From Sandaracinaceae bacterium (GTDB lineage: Bacteria > Myxococcota_A > Polyangia > Polyangiales > Sandaracinaceae): a stretch of DNA of 64,000 nucleotides. Shown one piece after another: positions 42,959 through 50,570 of the stretch. Within the stretch, counting starts at the first letter, position 1. Each line of letters opens with the position of its first letter. Below the pieces are notes generated by a model. That model was not told the DNA's origin. It did not search any database and was given only the letters and a program-made list of their open reading frames with translations. The translations under genes were made by a program, and so were the position numbers. The DNA lies in assembly GCA_040218145.1 (NCBI GenBank), contig JAVJQK010000122.1, positions 1 through 64,000 of the forward strand. Reading direction: 5' to 3'.

Positions 42959-44188
42959 GTGCTGCGGCTCCTCCTCGTCTCTTGCTTCCTCCTCGCGGGC
43001 TGCGCGCTCGACCGGGGCGGGCTCCGCGTGCGGGACGGCGCGGTGGGGATGGATGCGCGCGTCGACGCGAGCGTGGGCTGCTCGCCCGCGTGTGGTCCGT
43101 CGGAGGTCTGCGAGGGCGGCGAGTGCGTGTGCGCGCCCGGCGCGTGTTGCCCGGCGTGCGGTCCGTCGGAGCGCTGTGACGAGGGGCGCTGCGTGTGTCC
43201 CGAGGGCGCGTGCTGCCCTGGGTGCGAGGGGCTCGAGACGTGCGTGGGCGGGGCGTGCGTGCCGCGCGAGGACTGCGGCGCGGAGACGCAGCCCTGCTGT
43301 GAGGGCGCGTGTCGTGAGGGCAGCGTCTGCGCGGCTGAGATGTGTGTGGCGTGCGGCGGCGAAGGCTCGCCTTGCTGCGAGGGCGCGCTGTGTGGAGAGG
43401 GATCCGTCTGCGTGGGTGGGACGTGCGCGAGCTGCGGCGCGCTGGGCGAGTCTTGCTGTGGAGACGGCGGCTGCGACGCGGGGGCGGTGTGCGCGGAGGG
43501 CGCGTGCGTCGCGTGCGGGGGCGACGGGGAGCCTTGCTGCGCGGGGGACAGCTGCGCGGACGCGGACCTGACGTGTGCGGCGGGGACCTGCCAGGACTGC
43601 GGGCAGCGCAACGAGACGTGCTGCCCCTCGGCGGCGTGCGTGGAGCCGGCGCTCGTGTGTGACCCGGGCAGCTTCTGCCGCGACTGCGGTGGGCGTGACG
43701 AGCGCTGCTGCGGCGGCGACGTCTGCGAGGCGGGTCACGTCTGCGACGCGGTCAGCTTCTGCCGGGTGTGCGGCGCGAACGGGCAGCGGTGCTGCGCGGG
43801 CGGCATGTGCGGCGCGGGCGAGGTCTGCGACCCGGCCGACTTCTGCCGCGACTGCGGCGGCAACGGCCAGCGCTGCTGCGCGGGGGACGCGTGTGACCCG
43901 GGGCGCGTCTGTGATGGCTCGGGCTTCTGTCGCGACTGCGGGGGCAACGGCCAGCGCTGCTGCGCGGGCGGCGCGTGTGACAGCGGCCGCGTCTGCGACG
44001 GATCGAGCTTCTGCCGCGACTGCGGCGGGAACGGTCAGCTCTGCTGCGCCGGCAGCGTCTGCCCGGCGGGCCGCGTGTGCGACCCGATCGACCGCTGCCG
44101 GGACTGCGGCGGCACGGGCCAGCTCTGCTGCAGCGGCAACACCTGCGACGGCTCCCGCGTCTGCGTCGCCGGCTTCTGCACGTCCTGA
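42959..44188 (+). CDS. Cysteine-repeat lipoprotein
   Basis: GTG 42959 gives 409 residues. The signal peptide (LLLVSCFLLAGC) is followed by ALDRGGLRVRDG, a segment shared in kind with the lectin lipoprotein (CSLDRSGLR). The mature part is built of cysteine units of about 26 residues with the consensus FCRDCGG.(G)Q.CCAG..CD.GRVCD, clearest in the last six units, where the DNA is also repetitive (43680-44110). About a fifth of the residues are Cys. It is the last gene of the Asp-box/MbnP/MbnH run (26 bp from the MbnH stop) and could chelate metal, but that is speculation. A 102-bp hairpin follows the stop. Confidence 0.75.
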   Translation: MLRLLLVSCFLLAGCALDRGGLRVRDGAVGMDARVDASVGCSPACGPSEVCEGGECVCAPGACCPACGPSERCDEGRCVCPEGACCPGCEGLETCVGGACVPREDCGAETQPCCEGACREGSVCAAEMCVACGGEGSPCCEGALCGEGSVCVGGTCASCGALGESCCGDGGCDAGAVCAEGACVACGGDGEPCCAGDSCADADLTCAAGTCQDCGQRNETCCPSAACVEPALVCDPGSFCRDCGGRDERCCGGDVCEAGHVCDAVSFCRVCGANGQRCCAGGMCGAGEVCDPADFCRDCGGNGQRCCAGDACDPGRVCDGSGFCRDCGGNGQRCCAGGACDSGRVCDGSSFCRDCGGNGQLCCAGSVCPAGRVCDPIDRCRDCGGTGQLCCSGNTCDGSRVCVAGFCTS

Positions 44189-44208
44189 CCCCCGCAGCTG
44201 GAGACACA

Positions 44209-44310
44209 GGGACGGTGTTTACTTGTTGACTTGATACATACCAGGTTGCGGACCCACACCTGGTGGTACGCAAAGTTTCCGAGCACAAGTCAACAAGTAA
44301 ACACCGTCCC
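44209..44310. repeat. 102-bp hairpin element with GGGACGG ends
   Basis: Arms GGGACGGTGTTTACTTGTTG... (44209-44233) and the exact complement ...CAACAAGTAAACACCGTCCC (44286-44310) pair over 25 bp without mismatch. Inside, ACCAGGT and ACCTGGT form a second hairpin. It is single in this window, shares the GGGACG/CGTCCC ends with the 85-bp family, and lies between two convergent genes 21 and 19 bp from their stops, so it probably also serves as a bidirectional terminator. Confidence 0.75.
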
Positions 44311-44328
44311 CTGTCCCCGGGGAGGGTG

Positions 44329-46080
44329 TCACTTGCTGCGGACTAGGTGGCCGGGGCGGGCTTGGGTGAGGCGGCCGTTCTCGGCGATGACCTGGCCGCT
44401 GACGAGGGTGGCGATGTAGCCGTCGGCGCGCTGCATGAGGCGGCGACCGCCGGCGGGGAGGTCCTGCTGGAGCTCGGGGCGGCGGAGCTTCAGGGCCTCG
44501 AGGTCGATGAGGTTGAGGTCCGCCTTCTGGCCCGGGGCGAGGACGCCGCGGTCGGTCAGGCCGATGTAACGCGCGGTGTCGTGCGATTGCATCTGGATGG
44601 CGCGCTCGAGGGAGATGCGGCCGCGCTCGCGGTCACGGGTCCAGTGGGTGAGCAGGAAGGTGGGGAAGCTGGCGTCGCAGATGGTGCCGACGTGCGCACC
44701 CCCATCACTCAGCCCCGGCAGCGCGAGAGGATGCGTCAGCATCTCGTGCACGGCGTCGAGGTTCATGCCCGAGTAGTTGTAGACGGGGAAGTAGAGCAGC
44801 GCCTTGCCGTCGTCCTCGAGCATGGCGTCGTAGATGACGCTCAGGACGGGCACGCCCTGACGCATGGCCTCGGCCGCGAAGCTGTCCTGCACGGTCGGCT
44901 CGTAGTTGGGCTCCTCGCCGAGGCGGAACAGACGCATGGCGACCATGTCGAGGTTCGCGAGGAAGAAGTCCGCCAGCGGCGGCAGCTTGCTCCCGTCACC
45001 CGCGACGGGCTCGGACTTCTCCTCGATCATCTTCGCCTTCAAGGACGGCTCGCGCATGGCCTTGACGATCTCGTCGTGCGGCAGGTGGCTGATGGCCTTG
45101 AAGCTCGGGAAGCCCATGAAGGGGTGGAAGGTGGCCTGCAGACCCAGCAAGACGCCGATGCCGCGCGGCGCGACCTGGCAGCGGACGTCGAAGCCGCGCG
45201 CGACCTGGTCCTCGGCCGCCTTCAAGATGCGCTTCCACTGCTTGCTCGAGTGATCGCGCTGCATGGTCGAGATGCTCATCGGGCGCCCGCCCGCGGCCTC
45301 GAGCATGGCGATGAGCACGCCCATCTCGCGCTCGAAGTGCTCGTCGCCGTGCATGACGTCGAAGTCGCTGACGGCCTGGAGCACGCCGTGGTCCAGCCCG
45401 ACGAAGGCCTTCGCGATCCCCGCGAGCTCCTCCGCCGCCGCCTCGCTCGCCGGCGTCCAGTCCCCCTTCGCGCTCCGGTGGTTGTCGCTCCGCCCGGTGC
45501 TGAAGCCGACCGCGCCCGCCTCGAGCGCGCGCCGCAGCAAGGTCCGCATCTCTGCGATGTCGTCGTCGGTGGCCCGCTCGTCCGCCACGGCGCGCTCGCC
45601 CATCACGTACACCCGCAAGGCGTCATGCGGCACGTGACAGAGGAAGTCGATCGTGTGCGGCATGCGGTCGAGCACGTCCATGTACTCGGGGAAGGTCTCC
45701 CAGCCCCAGGTGATGCCTTCGCTGAGCGCGCTGCCGGGGATATCCTCGACGCCCTCCATCAGCTCGATGAGCTTCTCGTGATCGGTCGGACGCACCGGCG
45801 CGAAGCCGACCCCGCAGCTCCCCATCGCGGCGGTGGTCACGCCGTGAATGGAGGACGGGGCCAGCTCCTCGTCCCACGAGATCTGGCCGTCGTAGTGGGT
45901 GTGGATGTCGACGAACCCCGGCGTGACGATGGCGCCGCTCGCGTCGAGCGTGCGATCGGCCGCGTCGGGCGCCTCGCCCACGGCGACGATCTTGCCGTCC
46001 TTGATGCCGATGTCTCCGGTGAACCGGTCCTTGCCGGTGCCGTCGACGATGGTGCCGTTCTCGATCTTCAGGTCGTACAT
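44329..46080 (-). CDS. Amidohydrolase, N-acyl-D-amino-acid deacylase family
   Basis: ATG 46080, with GGGGA upstream, gives 583 residues. The metal-dependent TIM-barrel signature is clear: VTPGFVDIHTHYDGQISWDE, VTTAAMGSCGVGFAPVRPTD, FSTGRSDNH, later LPGLSDGGAHVGTICDASFP and ADLNLIDLEAL near the end. Members hydrolyse N-acyl-D-amino acids or related amides. It ends the operon tetR, tauE-like, amidohydrolase, 10 bp after the permease, so it may degrade a compound whose product is exported. Confidence 0.82.
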   Translation of the reverse strand: MYDLKIENGTIVDGTGKDRFTGDIGIKDGKIVAVGEAPDAADRTLDASGAIVTPGFVDIHTHYDGQISWDEELAPSSIHGVTTAAMGSCGVGFAPVRPTDHEKLIELMEGVEDIPGSALSEGITWGWETFPEYMDVLDRMPHTIDFLCHVPHDALRVYVMGERAVADERATDDDIAEMRTLLRRALEAGAVGFSTGRSDNHRSAKGDWTPASEAAAEELAGIAKAFVGLDHGVLQAVSDFDVMHGDEHFEREMGVLIAMLEAAGGRPMSISTMQRDHSSKQWKRILKAAEDQVARGFDVRCQVAPRGIGVLLGLQATFHPFMGFPSFKAISHLPHDEIVKAMREPSLKAKMIEEKSEPVAGDGSKLPPLADFFLANLDMVAMRLFRLGEEPNYEPTVQDSFAAEAMRQGVPVLSVIYDAMLEDDGKALLYFPVYNYSGMNLDAVHEMLTHPLALPGLSDGGAHVGTICDASFPTFLLTHWTRDRERGRISLERAIQMQSHDTARYIGLTDRGVLAPGQKADLNLIDLEALKLRRPELQQDLPAGGRRLMQRADGYIATLVSGQVIAENGRLTQARPGHLVRSK

Positions 46081-46090
46081 GCGGATCCCC

Positions 46091-46843
46091 TCACCGGATG
46101 AGCAACGAAATGGCGGCTGCGATGAGCAGCGAAAAGATGGCGAGCTCGAAGCGACGCTGGTCGACGCGGTGGTGCACCCACTCCCCGAGCGCGACGCCCA
46201 GCGGGACGGCGGGCAAGAGCACGAGCAGGTCCAGCCCGACCGCCGGCGCGTAGCGCCCCTCGATCGAGAAGCCGATCAGCAGGCCCGCGTTCAAGACGAG
46301 CCAGACGGCCGAGAGCGTGCTGCGGAAGGCGTGCTTCGAGAGCGACTCACGCCCGAGCGCGTAGACGAGCATCGGGCCGCCGGTCGCGTAGATGCCGTGG
46401 ATGATGCCGGCGCCGAACATCGCGGCGACGCTGGCCGCGGCGGGCATCGGCCGCGCGACGCGCTTCGGGTCCGCGCTCGCCCGCACACGCAGCCAGAGCT
46501 CCCGCGCGGCGAGCACGAGCACCATCACCGCGAAGCCATAGCGGAGCCACACGCTCTCGGTGCCCGCGAAGGCGGAGAAGCCGAGCGCCATGCCCAGCCC
46601 CATCAGCGGCAAGATGCGCCGCAGCAAGAGGCGCCAGGCGATCCCGTCGCGGTGACGCCAGACGATGTAGCCGGTCTGCACCATCGAGATCGGCACGGCC
46701 AGCGTCACGATCTCGCGGATGCCCAGCAGGTGCGCGCCGAAGGTGACGGCGAGCAGCATGCTCCCGAAGCCGGTCACGGTCTGCACCGCGTACGACAGGA
46801 AGATCACGGCCGCGAAGCCGAGCAGCGCGGGCTCGACGCTCAT
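46091..46843 (-). CDS. TauE/SafE-family membrane permease
   Basis: ATG 46843 overlaps the TetR stop by four bases (ATGA). The 250 residues form eight or so helices with the family landmarks TVTGFGSMLLAV near the N-terminus and GIIHGIYATGGPMLVYAL near the middle. TauE/SafE proteins export sulfite, sulfoacetate or other organic anions. Coupling to a TetR regulator and an amidohydrolase suggests export of a small acid; the substrate is not known. Confidence 0.82.
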   Translation of the reverse strand: MSVEPALLGFAAVIFLSYAVQTVTGFGSMLLAVTFGAHLLGIREIVTLAVPISMVQTGYIVWRHRDGIAWRLLLRRILPLMGLGMALGFSAFAGTESVWLRYGFAVMVLVLAARELWLRVRASADPKRVARPMPAAASVAAMFGAGIIHGIYATGGPMLVYALGRESLSKHAFRSTLSAVWLVLNAGLLIGFSIEGRYAPAVGLDLLVLLPAVPLGVALGEWVHHRVDQRRFELAIFSLLIAAAISLLIR

Positions 46844-47541
46844 GACGGCTCCGAGGCGGGCAGGAGCGCCCTCCGGATCACGGTGCGCACGGTCTCGCGC
46901 GCGGCCTCGTCCTCGATGTCGTCGGGAAACGGGTCCCAGAAGCGGTGCACCGCGAACCAGCTCGCGGTCTCGGTCACGAAGCGCGCGGCGGCCACGGGGT
47001 CGGGCATCGGGCGCAGGTGACCCTCGGCGGAGCGGCGGGCGAGCCACTTCGCGATCCGCTCGTTCAACGCACCGCGCGCGCGGCGATACCAGAGCTCCCC
47101 GAGCTCCGGCAGATCGTGCGCCGAGGTGCCGATGAGCTTGATGGCGGTGCGGTTGTCGGCCAGCGCGGCGTAGACCTCGTCCACCACCGCGCTCAGCTCC
47201 GCCGCCATGTCCTTCGGTCCGCCGCGTCGCTCCGCCTCGCTCAGCGCGTCGAAGCGCGCGCGCTCCGCCATCCGCTCCCGCACGTAGCTGACGGTCGCCC
47301 CGGGCGCGGGCGTCGGCACGGGGAGCGGCGGCTCGGGCAGCTCACGGTCCGCGTGACGCAGCGCGAGATCGAAGAGGGCCTCCTTGGACTCCACGTAGAG
47401 GTAGAGCGTGCCCTTGGCGACCCCCATCGCCTTGGCGACGTCCCCGATCTGCGTGCGCCGGAAGCCCCCGGACTCGATGAAGACGCGCGTCGCCGCCTCC
47501 ACGAGCTGCGGGAACCTCTCCTCGGGACGTCGTCGAGCCAC
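46840..47541 (-). CDS. TetR/AcrR-family transcriptional regulator
   Basis: GTG 47541 gives 233 residues. The N-terminal HTH is standard: FPQLVEAATRVFIESGGFRR, TQIGDVAKAMGVAKGTLYLY, VESKEALFDLAL. The C-terminal ligand-binding part is helical. It heads the operon with the permease and the amidohydrolase. A palindrome centred 20 bp upstream of its start is a likely autoregulatory operator and also lies in front of the divergent DUF1971 gene. Confidence 0.87.
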   Translation of the reverse strand: MARRRPEERFPQLVEAATRVFIESGGFRRTQIGDVAKAMGVAKGTLYLYVESKEALFDLALRHADRELPEPPLPVPTPAPGATVSYVRERMAERARFDALSEAERRGGPKDMAAELSAVVDEVYAALADNRTAIKLIGTSAHDLPELGELWYRRARGALNERIAKWLARRSAEGHLRPMPDPVAAARFVTETASWFAVHRFWDPFPDDIEDEAARETVRTVIRRALLPASEPS

Positions 47542-47553
47542 GCAGCGTTTATA

Positions 47554-47572
47554 ACTGACCAGTTCAGTCAGT
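47554..47572. promoter_or_regulatory. Putative TetR operator
   Basis: ACTGACCAGTTCAGT (47554-47568) is an inverted repeat (ACTGA/TCAGT), followed by CAGT, so the site is embedded in a run of (T)CAGT units. It lies 13 bp upstream of the tetR GTG and 18 bp upstream of the divergent DUF1971 frame. Position and symmetry fit TetR autoregulation; binding is inferred. Confidence 0.6.
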
Positions 47573-47585
47573 CAAGCGGGAAAAG

Positions 47586-47903
47586 GTGCGGCCAGGGCCG
47601 ATCGGGCGTACGTCCAGGGCCGTGGACGCCCTCCCCGAGACCGTGCGCGAGGTCCGCGCGACGCCCGTGTTCGACGAGATCACCCTCCCGAAGGGGCTCC
47701 GCCAGAGCCACCGGACGCGGGCTGACACGTGGGGCCGCATCGAGGTGCTCGAGGGGCGCCTGCGCTACGTGATCCTCGAGCCCGAGCGCGAGGAGCACGA
47801 GCTGACCCCGGGCGCCCCGGGCGTCATCACCCCGGGCGCCGCGCACGAGGTGGAGCCGCTCGGCCCGGTGCGCTTTCGCGTGGTCTTCCTCCGCGCGGAG
47901 TGA
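47586..47903 (+). CDS. DUF1971 (YeaR/TehB-like cupin) protein
   Basis: GTG 47586 (or in-frame GTG 47622) gives up to 105 residues. The family text is clear: LPETVREVRATPVFDEITLP, KGLRQSHRTRADTWGRIEVL, ILEPEREEHELTPGAPGVIT, HEVEPLGPVRFRVVFLR. DUF1971 is a small cupin-like domain linked to tellurite resistance and to nitrate-induced YeaR; the biochemical role is open. It is divergent from the tetR operon and shares its operator region. Confidence 0.78.
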   Translation: MRPGPIGRTSRAVDALPETVREVRATPVFDEITLPKGLRQSHRTRADTWGRIEVLEGRLRYVILEPEREEHELTPGAPGVITPGAAHEVEPLGPVRFRVVFLRAE

Positions 47904-47951
47904 GCGCTTCGGCCCCTTGCATCTCGGCGTCCCGCGCCGATTTACCGGGAG

Positions 47952-48467
47952 ATGGGGGCGCGACCGGCCAGGAAGCGGAGCGGGGTGGCGATCGCGTGCG
48001 CGGTCGTCGCCATCGCGGTGGTGTGCGGGGTCACCGCGCACACGTTCCACACCGAGAGCGAGCTGCACGAGGCCACGCTCGACTTGCTGGAGCCGCTGCG
48101 GAGCGGGGACGTCGACGCCGCCTACGCCGCCCTCTCGACCGATCGACGCGCGGCGCTCTCCCGCGACTCGTTCGCCGCGCTCGCCGAGCACCCGGCGCTC
48201 CGGAGCGACGGCATCGCGCTCGGACGGGTGAGGACCCAGCGCGACGACGCCGAGGCCTGCGTCCGCGGCTCCTCCTCGGTGGACGGGGAGGCGTGGGCGC
48301 TGGAGCTGCACCTTCGCAAGGAGGTCACGGGGTGGCGGGTGCACTCGCTGGCCGTCCAGCCGCCCGCCTCGCAGCGGCTCGCCGTGCTCCTCGAGGAGTG
48401 CGGAGAGGTGCCCGCGGGTCCTCACACGGGTCCGCGCCCTCAGCGGCTGACGCCGCGACTCGACTGA
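47952..48467 (+). CDS. Membrane-anchored protein, DUF4878-like
   Basis: ATG 47952 gives 171 residues. A basic N-terminus and one helix (VAIACAVVAIAVVCGVTAHT) anchor a periplasmic domain starting with LHEATLDLLEPLRSGDVDAA YAALS, the SnoaL/DUF4878-type helix, followed by strands (DAEACVRGSSSVDGEAWALE, LHLRKEVTGWRVHSLAVQ). These domains occur in lipoproteins and membrane proteins of unknown function. It follows the DUF1971 gene by 48 bp and converges with the HAD gene. Confidence 0.6.
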   Translation: MGARPARKRSGVAIACAVVAIAVVCGVTAHTFHTESELHEATLDLLEPLRSGDVDAAYAALSTDRRAALSRDSFAALAEHPALRSDGIALGRVRTQRDDAEACVRGSSSVDGEAWALELHLRKEVTGWRVHSLAVQPPASQRLAVLLEECGEVPAGPHTGPRPQRLTPRLD

Positions 48468-48468
48468 A

Positions 48469-49134
48469 TCAGCTGCTGCCGAGACGGCGCAGGAGATCCG
48501 CGGGGTGCTCGAGCACCCACACCTCCGCCCCGCGCTCGGCGGCCCCGAGCCTGGCGGCGATCTGCGCGCGGTCGGCCTCGGCCCTCGCCCAGAGCGCGGC
48601 GCCCGCGACGAGCCCGGCCGCGTGGGCCGCCTCGACGTCCATCGGGGTGTCGCCGACGTAGACGCCGGGCTCGCCGTCGGTCCCCATCTCCCGCAGCGCC
48701 TTGCGGATGCCGCCGGGGTCGGGCTTGGGCTGCGGCACGTCCTCCTCGAGCACGATCACCTCGAAGCCCTCCAGCCGGGCGTGGCGCACGGTGGAGGCGT
48801 AGGCACGGCGGCTCTTCCCGGTCACGATCCCCATGCGCACGCCCTCGCCCCGGAGCGCGTCGAGCATCTCGGGCACGCCCTCGAAGAAGCCGCCCAGGAG
48901 CTCCTCCGCGAGCGCGTCGTAGGCGGCGACCACGGCGTCGTGGATGAGGGCGCCCTGTCGCTCGCCGTACCAGTCGACGAGGAAGCTCCGCTCGGACGCG
49001 GGCTTGCGGCGGAGCATCTCTTCCCAGGTCGGAGGCGCCTCGAGCACCTCGGCGAACCCGCGCCGATAGCTCTCGGCGTAGAGCGCGCCGGTGTCGAGGA
49101 GGGTGCCGTCGAGGTCGAAGAGGACGAGCTTCAT
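48469..49134 (-). CDS. HAD-superfamily phosphatase (phosphoglycolate phosphatase-like)
   Basis: ATG 49134 overlaps the uridine kinase stop by four bases (ATGA). The 221 residues carry HAD motifs: I, LVLFDLDGTLLDTGA; II, IVTGKSR; III, KPDPGGIRKAL; IV, VYVGDTPMDVEAAHAAG. A helical cap lies between I and II, as in phosphoglycolate phosphatases and nucleotidases. Coupling to uridine kinase suggests a nucleotide-related substrate, but that is not proven. Confidence 0.85.
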   Translation of the reverse strand: MKLVLFDLDGTLLDTGALYAESYRRGFAEVLEAPPTWEEMLRRKPASERSFLVDWYGERQGALIHDAVVAAYDALAEELLGGFFEGVPEMLDALRGEGVRMGIVTGKSRRAYASTVRHARLEGFEVIVLEEDVPQPKPDPGGIRKALREMGTDGEPGVYVGDTPMDVEAAHAAGLVAGAALWARAEADRAQIAARLGAAERGAEVWVLEHPADLLRRLGSS

Positions 49135-49745
49135 GCGGCGGTGATGGCCTGGAGCTTCGCGAGGATGAGGTCGAGCGCGACCTTGTTCCGCCCGCCCTCG
49201 GGGATGATGAGGTCGGCGTAGGACTTGGAGGGCTCGACGAACTGCAGGTGCATCGGGCGCACCGTCGCGTAGTACTGCTCGCGGACCGACTCGAAGGTGC
49301 GGCCGCGCTTCTCGATGTCGCGGCGAATGCGCCGGAAGACGCGGATGTCCGAGGGCGTGTCGACGAAGAGCTTGAGGTCGAGCTGCTGCCGGAGGCGGCG
49401 CTCCACGAAGACGAGGATGCCCTCGACCACGATGACCTCGCGCGGCTCGATGCGCCGGGTCTCCTCGGCGCGGCGGTGCGTCTTGAAGTCGTAGACCGGC
49501 GTGTCGACCGTCTCGCCCTTCTTCAGGCGCTCGAGGTGGGCGACCAGGAGGTCGGTCTCGAGCGACTCCGGGTGGTCGAAGTTGAGCTCGCAGCGGTCCT
49601 CGTACGAGAGGTCGGGTCGATCACGGTAGTAGTGATCGTGCTGGATGATCGCGACGTTCTCCGGCGCGAGGGACGCCACGATCGTCTCGGCCACCGTCGT
49701 CTTGCCCGAACCGGTCCCACCGGCGACTCCGACCACGTACGCCAC
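49131..49745 (-). CDS. udk: Uridine kinase
   Basis: GTG 49745 is preceded by AAGGAGGT, a full anti-Shine-Dalgarno match at good spacing. The 204 residues have the P-loop GVAGGTGSGKTTVAE, the substrate segment IIQHDHYYRDRPDLSYEDRC, NFDHPESLETDLL, PVYDFKTHRR and VVEGILVF. The enzyme phosphorylates uridine and cytidine in pyrimidine salvage. It is cotranscribed with the HAD phosphatase. The assignment is secure. Confidence 0.93.
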   Translation of the reverse strand: MAYVVGVAGGTGSGKTTVAETIVASLAPENVAIIQHDHYYRDRPDLSYEDRCELNFDHPESLETDLLVAHLERLKKGETVDTPVYDFKTHRRAEETRRIEPREVIVVEGILVFVERRLRQQLDLKLFVDTPSDIRVFRRIRRDIEKRGRTFESVREQYYATVRPMHLQFVEPSKSYADLIIPEGGRNKVALDLILAKLQAITAA

Positions 49746-49825
49746 GGGGACCTCCTTAGCACGGGGGGAGAAAAAATCTGCCGCTCATCCGCAACCGCCG
49801 CCCGCGGGTGCAGATAGAATGCCTC

Positions 49826-50566
49826 GTGCGCTTCTCCCTCACCGCTCTGGCGCTCCTCGTGCTCGCCCCCGTCGGCGCGGCCGCGCAAGGGGCGCCGCTC
49901 GGCGCCGACCGCATCTTCCAGGGCAGGAGCGCGCCGCAGGACTGCTGGGGACGCCCCTGCCCCGAGCCACGGAGCGACGTGCGCTTCGGCCGCCGCCCCG
50001 CGGGCGCGCTGTTCACGTGGGAACGCATCCATGTCCCCGACTGGAGCCCGTCGCGCAGCGTCCAGCGCGCGCCAACCGCCCGCTCCGGCCGCGCTCCCTC
50101 GAGCCCGGGCGCCTTCCACCTGGTCTACCTCGGCGCGCTCGATGGCGAGGGCGACGTGCACGGGCTCGGCGTCCGCGGCGCCCTGATGCTCCACGACGTC
50201 ATCGCGCTCGAGCTGAGCGCGGCCGGGCTCGGAGGCAACCAGTCGGACGGCAGCGCCCGCCTCGAGATCCCGGTGATGGCCGGCTTGCGCGTGCAGGTGC
50301 CCGTCCGTGTCCCGCTGGCCCGCTTCTACGGCGTGGCCGCCACCGGCGTCATGCTGCGCACCACCCCGCACCGCGCCGACCCGGATCCGATCGCGGTCTT
50401 CCCGCTCCAGATCGGCGCGGGCATGGAGATCGGCTTCCCGATCGCCCCGCGCCTCGCGGTCGGGGTCGTCTTCGACGTGCGCCTCGACGTGCGCGTGCCC
50501 ATCGGGGAGCTCCCCGCCTCGGCCGGCCCCGCGTGGAGCGGGGGCCTCGCCGTCAGCTGGTACTGA
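49826..50566 (+). CDS. Exported protein, predicted outer-membrane barrel
   Basis: GTG 49826 places a signal peptide (FSLTALALLVLAPVGAAA, cleaved before QG) at the N-terminus of a 246-residue product; GTG 49808 is the longer alternative. One disulphide-like pair (DCWGRPC) follows. The rest alternates hydrophobic and polar residues (VRGALMLHDVIALELSAAGL, RLEIPVMAGLRVQVPVRVPL, GMEIGFPIAPRLAVGVVFDV) and ends with SWY, an aromatic C-terminus expected for a beta-barrel. The family is not recognised. It is divergent from udk. Confidence 0.62.
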   Translation: MRFSLTALALLVLAPVGAAAQGAPLGADRIFQGRSAPQDCWGRPCPEPRSDVRFGRRPAGALFTWERIHVPDWSPSRSVQRAPTARSGRAPSSPGAFHLVYLGALDGEGDVHGLGVRGALMLHDVIALELSAAGLGGNQSDGSARLEIPVMAGLRVQVPVRVPLARFYGVAATGVMLRTTPHRADPDPIAVFPLQIGAGMEIGFPIAPRLAVGVVFDVRLDVRVPIGELPASAGPAWSGGLAVSWY

Positions 50567-50570
50567 CGCT

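Noticed and set aside
43680-44110. Regular repeats that might suggest a CRISPR array
   Set aside because: The repeats are in frame and encode Cys-rich units; there are no unique spacers and no cas genes.
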